Shown here one piece after another: positions 9,203 through 18,005 of a DNA stretch of 30,894 bases. Each line of letters begins with the position of its first letter. Position 1 is the first letter of the stretch. The position numbers and the translations under genes are program-made. This DNA is from Gnetum montanum (lineage: Eukaryota > Streptophyta > Gnetopsida > Gnetales > Gnetaceae), in assembly GCA_015680685.1 (NCBI GenBank), contig MNCI01038165.1, positions 64,726-95,619 of the forward strand, written 5' to 3'. Under the pieces are notes generated by a model. It worked only from the letters and a program-made list of their open reading frames with translations. It was not told the origin of the DNA and did not search any database.

Positions 9203-9359
9203 AGTGACAAATTGTGCACTCTTTTAGATACCTAGGTTTTTAATATGTGAATAATTATAGATGGGATAAATGCATTAAGGAAAAAATATCATGAGGAATA
9301 AAAGGTGTTTGTACAATTAAAAATAAATGTAAAGCATTAGGACTTTAGGTTTGGAAGAT
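9203..9359 (+). mobile_element. LINE fragment, interrupted by the Gypsy insertion
   Basis: This 157-bp stretch closely matches 18760-18917, sharing ACTCTTTTAGATACCTAGGT and the segment around TGTAAAGCATTAGGACTTTA. At the second site the same sequence is the RT-tail part of a LINE (SFRYLGF block). The left end is a truncation and the right end is the Gypsy insertion at 9360. Confidence 0.75.
9355..9359 (+). repeat. Gypsy target-site duplication, left copy
   Basis: AAGAT directly precedes the TGATGA end of the 5' LTR and is repeated exactly at 18001-18005 after the 3' LTR. A 5-bp duplication is the usual footprint of an LTR-retrotransposon integrase. Confidence 0.88.
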
Positions 9360-10024
9360 TGATGAATCACGGTTTGCCTGGCCCACAATGTGATGCTTGT
9401 AATTGTACATAACCTTTGTTCAAGTGTGACGTACTTAAACATGCACACAATTGGCAATAAAGATAGAGATTACTCTATCATTACAGTGTTCACTTAGCTT
9501 TTATTTGCTTAATTATTAATTATTAATTATTGTTCTCTTAGTTAATGTTTCTTTATCATCATTTACTATTCCTGTTGTTAATGCTGAATGGGTATGTCTT
9601 AATCACAAACATTTAAGTGTAACTACTCGGTAGCCTAGTAGCGTATTTAGTAGTGCTCACGTAATGGTGCTTGGTAACCCCAAAAGTAGTACACAAGGTC
9701 CAAGATGCATATAGATAATTAAGGATAGATGCTCATCGCACTTAGGCTAGCTTAGATTTTATTTTCCATTGTCTATTAGTTCACTTAAATTATTTCTTAT
9801 TGACCTTAGGAGTAGCATAGTAATTAGGAATCACATCATATACCTCACTATGGACTAAACCATATGTGACCAAGAAAATACTAGTCCAAGTGAGAAGATA
9901 GCGAATTGTGATCAATGTGTAACTATCTAGGTGCCACAACTAGTCCATCTGTGGAGTTCAACCAAATCACGTGTACACACTCATATTCATATGGTTGAGT
10001 GTAGGGGTACCTTGCCGCTCATCA
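9360..10024 (+). repeat. Gypsy 5' LTR, U3 partly deleted
   Basis: It aligns with the 865-bp 3' LTR but is 200 bp shorter. After TGATGAATCACGGTTTGCCTGG it jumps to CCCACAATGTGATGCTTG, which lies about 220 bp into the other copy. The lost part holds the GATATC cluster and the TATA box, so this LTR should have no promoter now. A shared GCC at the junction suggests a microhomology deletion after insertion. Confidence 0.9.
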
Positions 10025-10043
10025 TTGGTGTCATTGCCAAGGA
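10025..10043 (+). promoter_or_regulatory. Gypsy primer-binding site (tRNA-Asp type)
   Basis: TTGGTGTCATTGCCAAGGA starts right after the LTR. It matches the complement of the plant tRNA-Asp 3' end, TGGCGCCGTTGCCGGGGA, at 13 of 18 positions. All five differences are C-to-T or G-to-A. Confidence 0.85.
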
Positions 10044-10156
10044 CGGTGCTAGTTATCTAGATTAGTTATATCATACAAGATCTCTATAAAAAGTATTAAA
10101 AATATATCTTTCAAAAAGGAACTTAATTGCAAATAAGTCAGACATAATTCACAACA

Positions 10157-11270
10157 ATGTCTCTCTCACAAGATAATGTTAAGGCAACAACTAGCGAGGA
10201 AATTCATTGGAGAACCAGTGCAATTTATGATGATGAAGAAGTTTGGAGTACTCAATCGTATGTAGGAGTCTCATATGTTCATGAACACCTCAAGGATACT
10301 CAAGGACTCTTATCATCCAACTTAGATACCTTTAGTGAGGATGGGACATCCCATAGAATGAGGGGGCCTGTAAGGCCTAGGACCTTCTCAATGGTTAGCA
10401 AAAGTACATCAAGGGATGATTGGGAGACTTACAAAAGTCATGATGACTCTTCCAATTCTCTCTCTTTCTTTTTCCCCTTCAATGTTAGTTTGTGACACAG
10501 ATGACCATTTCTCAAGGGTTCGGTGTAGAAATAAAAATCAAACCCATGGGCAATGTTAGGAACACCAACATGAACAAAGACAACATTATCCCAACTCACA
10601 AACTCATAACCTACGTAGTGACAATGAATCCCTGCTAGCCACTAAGAGCATAATTCATCTACAAGAGGCTATTTGAATATTCCACAGTCATTGTAAGGAA
10701 AGCCTTCTACCCAGGCTTGATTTAAACAACATTTCCAAGTTTTTAGGAGGTTATGACTTAGATCCACAACATCATTTACAAGCCTTCGATGATGTCTGTG
10801 CATGGAACAACATTGATAATGGGTGGCAAAGACTTAAGCTCTTTCCTATGACATGTTGGCCAAGAAAAAGTATGGTATAGGTCTTTAAAACCAAAATCAA
10901 TTTGCCATTGGCTGAAAATGGTAGAACTCTTCAATGAAAGATATCAAACCTGTGCAAGAGTGTTACCCTTGAGGAGACAAATCCAAGAGTGGAAACAAGG
11001 GAAACATGAACCCTTGGAAATGGCCTTAGAAAGATATTATTCATTGTTAAACAAATGCCNGCTACAATTAGTAGATGAAATTGAGGGAAAGATCAATAAG
11101 ATGATGGAATGGGTGCATGAAAAATGTGGAGAATATGCAAACATTATTAGAGGTAGAACCATGCAAGATCACTCTGAACACTAGAACAAATAGAGGATGC
11201 CAACCTTAGAAATAGGATAGAACACCATTTGATAAGTGGAAAGAAGGGTTGGAAAAAATAAGGATAGGAG
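10157..11270 (+). pseudogene. Gypsy gag (capsid part), frameshifted
   Basis: The first ATG after the primer site opens a 112-codon frame (MSLSQDNVKATTSEEIHW). Gag homology follows in pieces: LDLNNISKFLGGYDLDPQHH with LQAFDDVCAWNNIDNGWQRL (about 10716-10835), then in another frame MVELFNERYQTCARVLPLRR and WKQGKHEPLEMALERYYSLL, then EDANLRNRIEHHLISGKK. These correspond to the retrotransposon gag capsid domain and match the minus-strand relative at 28869-29117 (FQGGYDVDLQNHLQAFQDAC). At least three frame changes and an ambiguous base at 11060 break it. Gag would assemble the particle that packages element RNA. Confidence 0.82.
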
Positions 11271-11295
11271 CTCAACTACAAATCATAAGTATCAA

Positions 11296-11337
11296 TGTAA
11301 TTTTTGTTTGTACGATCACCCCAAAAGCCAATGCCCA
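11296..11337 (+). other. Gypsy gag zinc knuckle
   Basis: The frame reads CNFCLYDHPKSQCP, a Cys-x2-Cys-x3-His-x4-Cys nucleic-acid-binding knuckle, one residue shorter than the common spacing. The minus-strand relative has CDIYKYEHPKGCCP at 28167-28208, the same spacing with its second Cys changed to Tyr. Confidence 0.75.
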
Positions 11338-12236
11338 ATATTGTCACATTTACATGAGCATTGGAGAGGAATGCTACATCTAGATTTTGTATAGAAGTAC
11401 CATGTCCAAACGCAGTGGCAAAACTGCCAGTTGTGGGGGAGGACACCACCAAAGAAACCACATCCTTCATATACCTTGACACAAAATGCTTATTATGTTC
11501 AACACCCTATTTCTCCAACTAGATCAACATCCTTTACTTCACCTCATCATTATCATTCTCCTAAGTACTATCAACCCATGTCCTCTTCCACAGGATCACA
11601 ACCTCATGCTCCTTACACTTCTCCTTGCTCTCAATATTCTCATCCTTCATCTCCTTCTACATTGCCACCATTTGTACTAGAAGGTTTTGCACCACAGCAC
11701 CAACCCATGAAAATTACTTGTGTTTCTATTGTTAATAGTAGTGGAAGTCCTCGACAAAGTTGGAAGAATCCTTTCTTTAGGCATGACCATAGAAAAAGAC
11801 AACACAATTATCAAACCATTGCATCCTCCAACTTAGCGCAAGACTAGCACTGTGATGCACCTTCCTCCTTGAACTCAACACCTCTTGTTACCTCATCCAT
11901 GCCATCAATTAATGCTCCAACAACCATGCAACCTAATGGATATAGCCATGTAGGGAGACATATCGATCCTTTCATATCATCTTATGGTCATGGATGCCAT
12001 AGTGGATTAGCCTCTTATCACATGACGACATCTTATATTCTTCCCTACTATGCCTACTTTAATCAAGTGTGTGAACCCCAATTTGGGTACATTCTTGCCA
12101 CTACATCAAAAGACACCCAGTGGTTTGGATATGATTGGACCCCAATATTTCCAACATGCATAGATCCAAATTTTCCATTTATTAATTCTTACCATGCTCA
12201 AAGGTTTAGTCATGGGGGATACCCTACCTTCTAATA
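11338..12236 (+). pseudogene. Gypsy gag C-terminal Pro/Ser/Tyr-rich tail
   Basis: Two consecutive open stretches (11431-11847 and 11869-12234) encode a Pro/Ser/Tyr/His-rich, low-complexity tail: QNAYYVQHPISPTRSTSF and SPHHYHSPKYYQPMSSSTG, then YSHVGRHIDPFISSYGHG. The minus-strand relative has a similar tail (YGYYVQKPSSP, about 27700-27930). The final residues RFSHGGYPTF align with the end of pol in the relative (LSHRGD near 23800), so the boundary between gag tail and pol remnant marks where about 3.9 kb of pol is missing. Confidence 0.65.
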
Positions 12237-13480
12237 AGTAGAAATAGTAAATGTTTTTCCTTTTTTTTTTAGTTTTACAATTTTTAGTTTTCCAATTTTT
12301 ATTCTCTAATTTTTCATCTTTCAATTTGTTGTGTTATCTTTTTGAGGGTAATCTCATTGGTAAATAAAATACTCATGTGACTTGTTGATTGAGGTGTTGT
12401 TCTATACTATTAAGTCACAGGTGACTAATTATTTGGACAGTGACCCCACAACATCCACCCATCCATTCTATTAATAAAATGTTCTACTTTGGGTATGATG
12501 ATATTCTTGTCATCATTAAAAATTAAAGTAACTTTGTACTCATTATGCCCAAAGAGAAAAATGATGGACTAAGAGGGAATGACCAAGGTGTGATATCAAG
12601 GGTACTTGTGGATTCCCTTTGGTGACATCTATATGTGCTATCATGCATCTTGGTTGTACTAAATCCTTGTAGATCTAATGAAAAATTAGAGTAAGAGTAA
12701 TAAAGGCACTCAATAAAGAAATGCAATGCTATTCTAGAGGATCCCACTAGAAAGACATGCATTCCCTGAAGGTTGGTGGCTTCTCCAGATCACCATTGAA
12801 AATGACAAAGTGCTAAAGTAGCCAAGAAAAAAAAAATAAAAAAGAAATAATAAAAACAACAAAGAAAAGATTAAGAAGAATGTTCCACAAAGAAATTACA
12901 AATCACTAATGACACATTAATCATGCCCCAAAATTAGGATTCATTATGCCCAGGATAGGTTACCTCACGTCCTCATCTCTACAATCCCTTCTACCTCACG
13001 TCCTCATCTCTACAATCCCTTCTATGATTCATTTCACCCCATTGTCCAAGTATTTATAACTTGTGTCTTGTGTGTCATAGAATTCATACCTCATCATGGT
13101 GGTATTTAACATGTGTGTGTTTTTTTGCACTGGTGTGGATTGCATTTAACCCTTCTAGTGCCTACAAACATTTTAAGGTGTGGTTACACAAGGGCATGAT
13201 AAGTTGGAACCTACTTTGGGGAGGATCCACTTTCAAATTTTGTAATCTGTACTTATTACACACCACCACATCATCTCACATCCTCTGAGTATTGCACTAT
13301 TGAATTTATTCTTTCCTTTATTATCATTTCAATCCAAACGTTCTTGTGCACCACTACATGTCCTTTTTCCTCACCCTATTCAAGAACTTCATTGTATAGT
13401 TCCACTTCATTACACTTTTGGTGCCTTAATGTCTACTCAACATTATCCTAGATCTTTTAAATTTACCTTAAACCCTTCAT
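12237..13480 (+). other. Gypsy post-pol non-coding region
   Basis: This has no credible ORF. It begins with a T-rich tract (TTTTAGTTTTACAATTTTTAG) like that in the relative at 23560-23770 (reverse strand). Further matches are ACATCCACCCATCC at about 12450 against about 23393, and CAAGGGCA with CCTACTTT-GGGAGGA-CCACTT at 13190-13240 against about 22600-22650 reversed. It is therefore the family's long 3' region, not unique sequence. Confidence 0.7.
12961..13022. repeat. Exact 31-bp tandem duplication
   Basis: A 31-base unit beginning TACCTCACGTCCTCATCTCT occurs twice without any mismatch. Since the surrounding element is heavily mutated, this duplication is recent. Confidence 0.95.
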
Positions 13481-13539
13481 TTTTGGCCATGAAAATTTGA
13501 AAATTCATCAATTTTGCCAAGTGCCCTATTTTGGAAGGG

Positions 13540-13650
13540 ATGCGATATCAAGTACCCAGTATTAGGTTCAACACGATATCAGGTCCATGCTAGTGCATAT
13601 GCGATATCGCGTCTATAAAATCTATATATATGGACCCCCCCCCCCCCGCA
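13540..13650 (+). promoter_or_regulatory. Internal U3-like promoter segment
   Basis: Three GATATC palindromes (near 13548, 13578 and 13606) precede TCTATAAAATCTATATATA, a TATA-box-like sequence near 13614-13630. The same arrangement, with local similarity (GATATC-AAGTACCC-AGTATTA against GATATCGAATACTCGATATTA), is found in the 3' LTR at 17162-17257. A C13 run follows at 13635-13647. It lies upstream of the cargo ORF and could have been its promoter. No transcription evidence is available. Confidence 0.5.
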
Positions 13651-13778
13651 TGTAACGTCACCTTCCATTGTTCATGCAAGGGGAGTTGTTACAATTTTCT
13701 TTCACAAATTCTCATGCTCTGAGCACCTATCATTCAAACATCAATATCTTGCTCATTAATGCTATGATTCTTGTTCCA

Positions 13779-13871
13779 ATCAAACCTACTTAAACCAAGA
13801 GTGTTTAACTTAGTCGTGGGGAAANCTATCAAACCTACTTAAACCCAGAGTGTTTAACTTAGTTGTGGGAC
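13779..13871. repeat. 44-bp repeat on both sides of an ambiguous base
   Basis: ATCAAACCTACTTAAACC-AGAGTGTTTAACTTAGT-GTGGG occurs at 13779-13822 and 13828-13871 with about two mismatches, separated by GAAANCT with N at 13825. It is either a tandem duplication or an unmerged contig overlap. Confidence 0.8.
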
Positions 13872-14193
13872 AAGTGTATGCTCCAAGTTGCACATAATGT
13901 TTTCAAAATTTGTTGTTACTTGAAGGATATAATAGGGGTAAGTGATCTTAAGAAATGATAAGAACTTATGCCAAACCAATTTTATTCCTTCACCCAAACC
14001 ATAAAAATTATTATTGAGCCACTTGATCAAATTAGCCTCGACATTAAAAATTTTAGGGGGATTTTCTTAAAAATTTCTAACTTTGAAATCACACTAAGCA
14101 AAAATTGGACTCATTAAAGGTAATGAGTAAGGTATGAGGTAATAATATTTTGTTAAATGACCTTACTAACAATTGATCCTAGTGTGATTATAG

Positions 14194-16960
14194 ATGGCCC
14201 TTAAATGAGGACAGCAGGGAGGACCCTCTCAAGGTGCATCCAAATAGCAAAGGAGAGGTAGAGGCTAAGGACCTCCCACAAAACATGTAGAGTAGGAGGC
14301 ACAATCATTCAACGTCCATCAAGAAACCTCTATTACTACACAATCTAGGCATGTAGAAGGTGGAGAAGGTAGGACACTTGAATAGGGACAACATCTCACG
14401 TTGTCTTCGGAATGTGTTTAGGCAACTCGAGAAAGGTCCATGTTAGCTACAATGATCTTGGAACTTAATTTTGGACATTTTACTAAATTTTTCCCTGAGT
14501 CAGTCAAAGATCACCACAAAGGATCTTCATTGTGGCCTATTCTCTTAGAAAGTGGTGAATGGTATTTGGGGAATACTTACCAATATTGGCATAATAAAGA
14601 AGAATGCACCACTACTGACATTGGTGGGATTTTAGTTGATTTCTCTGCTAAGACCATTTCTAAAGTTCTGAACCTTCTAAATACAGGGCCTAAGGTTGCT
14701 CATATGTCCACTTATTTCGATGCTAATGCACAAAAAATATGGTTAAAGAGGACATATGGCAAGGAGGACAAAACATATGGGGAGCTCACCCTTGAAGAGA
14801 GAATTTATTTCAAAATTGTCACCTATCACATCTTCCCAAGAAAAGTACTAAACAGGATTTCCACCTATGTGGCTAGAGGAAGCACAATCTTGATGGGTAG
14901 GGTTGATGCCAATCTACCCCATCTATATTTAATAGAAATATTGAGGTAGTTAAAAGAATGTAAGATAGGGAAGTTTGCATTCTCTTTCCCCTGTCTAATC
15001 AAGAAGTTGTGTCGGCATGTTGGAATTCTGGGGTACACTAATGACATTCCTAGAAAAGGTCAAAATGCCTCTTATGCTAAATTATTGAAGCCACCAACAC
15101 TAAGGAAAGATGCTAGTGAAACACTAGAGCTTGAGTAAGAGCAAACTATTGGGCCCACTATGCCTCAAACAGCAGGGCCTAGCATGCAACCATAGACCAC
15201 TAAGACCAACCATCACCACCATCACAAGATTATTGATCATCAATGAGCCATCTCAAGGCCATCACAAAATGGTCAGTTGGGAAAGTCATGATGAGGGTAA
15301 TCTCTTCAAGATAATTGATAATATTGTAAAGCCCAAAATCTTAATTAACCACACATGGGGTAAGGCTTCTATACAAACAAGAGGAGGGGAATCACATTGG
15401 TCACAACAGATCTCTAGAAATGCTACATCTTTTCAAGTGCAATTTAAAACTGGTGAAGGCACCACAGTAGCAGTCATTCAACATGAGGATGCAACTAGAG
15501 TAGTAGAAGTGGTTACAGATCATATCAAAGAATTATTCAATGTCCCTATTGTTCCACCAACAAATCTCATAGGAGCATACGATGCTCAAGTCCTAGCTGA
15601 CTCCTCGATGACTCTTGCAGAACATGAGGATGGATTGGATCAATTACTACAAATAGGATAAGTAATGAAATCCTTGTTTGACATCCCTTAAGATGTCAAA
15701 ACAACATAATCATACCTCATTTCCAAAAAAGGAAAGCTAGTTATGGTTGAGGTTAAGGCCGAACATGTAGAAGATGAGTTGAGAAGACTCCAAGAGAAGT
15801 TTGTCACCCTGTAAGCTACACAACGGGATCTGTCCTAACTTATCCCAACTGACTAGCTAGAGTTATTTCAGATGGAGAAACTAAATAAACTATTAGAAGA
15901 GAATAAAATGGTGGTAATGGAGAAAGAAAAGGCTGATTGTAATGCTTCAAAGGCACAAGCCCAAATGTATGTACATGCTAAAGCACTCAAGGCCTTACAA
16001 GAAAAAAATAAACTCCTTGCTACCGAGAATCTTTAGTTGACCATAATTGAAAAAAAAAAGAATCTTCTCAAGAAGAATTTTTAGCAAATGTAAGAATAAT
16101 TAATAAGAATCAACCAAGACATGACTCGCTTAGCCAGAGAAAATAAGACCCTCTCAATGGAGGAGGTATGCACTATTTGTTAGAAGATGGCCATTGAAAT
16201 AAGTGCATGGCAGAATGAGGCTAAGTGACATGAGAAGCTAAAAGAAGATTTCTAAAACTAGGTGGGGATGTACAAGTAGATCATTGAAAAATAAATCCAT
16301 ATGGCTAAGACTCATATCAATTCTTTCAATGCTCAAAACACTCACTAGCAAGCCATACTAGACACCTACGCCTTCATCCACCAAGCAAAAATAAAGAGCT
16401 AGGATTTGTAGATCGAGGATCTCATTGAATACATGGAGTTGGAAAACCTATGATATGCCAACTTAGCCTTGTTAATAGTAGGATCCCCAAGGATAGAGTT
16501 GTAGAAGCAGATAACTACCACCTACTCCAAATATGAAGTAGAATTTGCTGAACACAAAAAGACACTACAGAAATTGGAGGTAGAAAATTTTGAGTTAGAG
16601 GTGGTCAAAGCCAGCTACTAAGGTTAGAAAGATGTTGCAGTAGATTTGGCTCACTAGCTCATAGATTATCAAGAATGCAGAGACAAAGCCAGAGCCTATG
16701 AAGAGGAATGATGGTTGTTTACATCTTGGCACATCAAAGCCAATTAGATGTTTCCACAACTACCCTGTCCATAAGAGGTGTCAATCCCATCAAATATTAC
16801 AACATCAGCATGAATGGCACATGATCCCCGAACCAAAGAAGAAAAGCTTGAAGTGCTCTTTTAGAGATATCCATTTCCAAATCTTGAAGTACAAGATAAG
16901 GGGAAGAGGCCCATGGAGGAGCCACCACCACCAGGAACTACATGAGTTTCAACAATTTTG
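14194..16960 (+). pseudogene. Gypsy cargo ORF: unknown domain plus long coiled coil
   Basis: The reading frame opens at an ATG directly after TGTGATTATAG, a possible 3' splice site (candidate donor AAGGTAATGAG near 14118). The N-terminus is Gln/Gly/Arg-rich (GQQGGPSQGASK). A globular part (14440-15120) reads MLATMILELNFGHFTKFF, WYLGNTYQYWHNKEECTTTD and IYFKIVTYHIFPRKVLNRIS; its layout resembles the 'putative plant transposon protein' domain (weak inference). After one frameshift near 15240-15290 comes VRF-type sequence (IDNIVKPKILINHTWGKAS), then heptad-rich segments (MEKLNKLLEENKMVVMEKEK, AKALKALQEKNKLLATENL), and a Pro-rich end (KGKRPMEEPPPPGTT). From about 15290 the frame is unbroken by indels for 1.65 kb yet contains about 30 stops. 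Function unknown; a structural or RNA-binding partner of the particle is one possibility. Confidence 0.6.
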
Positions 16961-17135
16961 TCTTTTGTAGTTTGTGTTGATGTCCTAATTCTATTTTTTT
17001 TTAATTCGACACTGTGACATGAAATAATTCATAGTTAGTCCATAATCCCATCTCTATCCACTGTGTAATCAAATGAACTTATTCTCATTTTGATTGTTTG
17101 ACTTAAGGACAAGTTGTTATTCAGTTGTGGGAGTA
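16961..17135 (+). promoter_or_regulatory. Spacer and polypurine tract before 3' LTR
   Basis: After the cargo ORF there is a short non-coding spacer. The last bases before the LTR, TTGTGGGAGTA (17125-17135), form the plus-strand primer. The minus-strand relative has CGTGGGGGTA in the same place. Confidence 0.75.
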
Positions 17136-18000
17136 TGATGAATCATAGTTTCCTAGGCCTTGATATCGAATACTCGATATTAATTACATGATATCGTAGC
17201 CTAGATAATGAGATCGAATACACTATATCGTGATTCCTATGTCAGCCTATAAATATAACACTCAAGAGCATAGGAAAGTAAGGGATTGGTAAGTCATTAG
17301 TTAGTCATTAGATTCAAGAGTCTTTTTGTTAATTTTTAGTACTTTCCCAAGTGCATGCCCACAATGTGATTCTTGTAATTCTATGGATCCTTTGTTCAAG
17401 TGTGACGTACTTGGGCATGCACATAATTAGAAATAAGGATTGAGATTACTCCATCATTACAACATTCACTTAGCCTTTAATTTCTTAATTGTTAACTATT
17501 ATTTATTATTCTTTTAGTTAATATTTCTTTATCATCATTTACTATTCTTATTGTTAATGTAGAATGGGTACGTCTTAATCCCAAACATTTAAGTGTAACT
17601 ACTTGGTAGCCCAGTAGCATCTCCAGTAGTGCTCAAGTAATAATGCTTGGTAACCCCAAAAGTAGTACATGAGGTCCAAGATGCGTATGGATGATTAAGA
17701 ATGGATGCTCATCACACTTAGGCTAGCTTAGATTTTATTTTCCATTGTCTATTAGTTCACTCAAGCTATTTCCTATTGACCTTAGGAGTAGCATAGTAAT
17801 TAGGAATCACATCACACACCTCACTCTGGACTAAATCATATGTGACCAAGCAAATACTAGTCTAGGTGAGAAGACAATGAACTGCAATCAATGTGTAACT
17901 ATCTAGGTGCCACAACTAGTCCATCTACAAAGTTCGACCAAATTACATTTACACACTTGTATTCATATGGTTGAGCATAGGGGTACCTCACCACTCATCA
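17136..18000 (+). repeat. Gypsy 3' LTR, full length
   Basis: This 865-bp LTR runs TGATGAATCATAG to CCACTCATCA. U3 has a cluster of GATATC or near-GATATC words (17162, 17175, 17189, and weaker ones to 17229), then a TATA box TATAAATATA at 17248-17257. AATAAG-type polyadenylation words lie further in. The right flank is the AAGAT target duplication. Confidence 0.9.
17248..17257 (+). promoter_or_regulatory. TATA box of Gypsy LTR
   Basis: TATAAATATA lies about 60 bp after the last strong GATATC word in U3. The related minus-strand LTR has TATAAATAC (reverse strand, 21746-21754) in the same relative place. Confidence 0.65.
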
Positions 18001-18005
18001 AAGAT
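18001..18005 (+). repeat. Gypsy target-site duplication, right copy
   Basis: AAGAT follows the 3' LTR directly and equals 9355-9359. Confidence 0.88.

Larger units (their letters stand above)
9360..18000 (+). mobile_element. Non-autonomous Ty3/Gypsy element with gag and a 3' cargo ORF
   Basis: LTRs at 9360-10024 and 17136-18000 end TGATGA...TCATCA and are flanked by perfect AAGAT duplications. A tRNA-Asp-type primer site follows the 5' LTR and a purine tract precedes the 3' LTR. The interior has gag and a zinc knuckle but no protease, RT, RNase H or integrase. A remnant of the end of pol appears near 12200 (RFSHGG, compare LSHRGD in the minus-strand relative). After that comes a 3' non-coding region shared with the relative, then a promoter-like segment and a long ORF of unknown function. 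By primer type it belongs near the Athila/Tat branch (inference). Mobilisation would have needed enzymes from a complete relative such as the element at 21017-30894. Confidence 0.88.

Noticed and set aside
10157-10495. Independent gene starting at the first ATG after the primer site
   Set aside because: Its position directly after the LTR and primer site, followed by capsid homology, makes it the gag N-terminus.
13061-13500. Short frames suggesting small secreted or membrane proteins
   Set aside because: They lie in the Gypsy 3' non-coding region shared with the other copy, with no conserved protein sequence.
15290-16950. Stop-codon reassignment or programmed readthrough to explain the many in-frame stops of the cargo ORF
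   Set aside because: All three stop codons occur, spread evenly, and neighbouring transposon genes show the same decay. Plant nuclear genes use the standard code. Note that every stop codon is one transition away from a Gln or Arg codon, so the stop types alone prove nothing about deamination.
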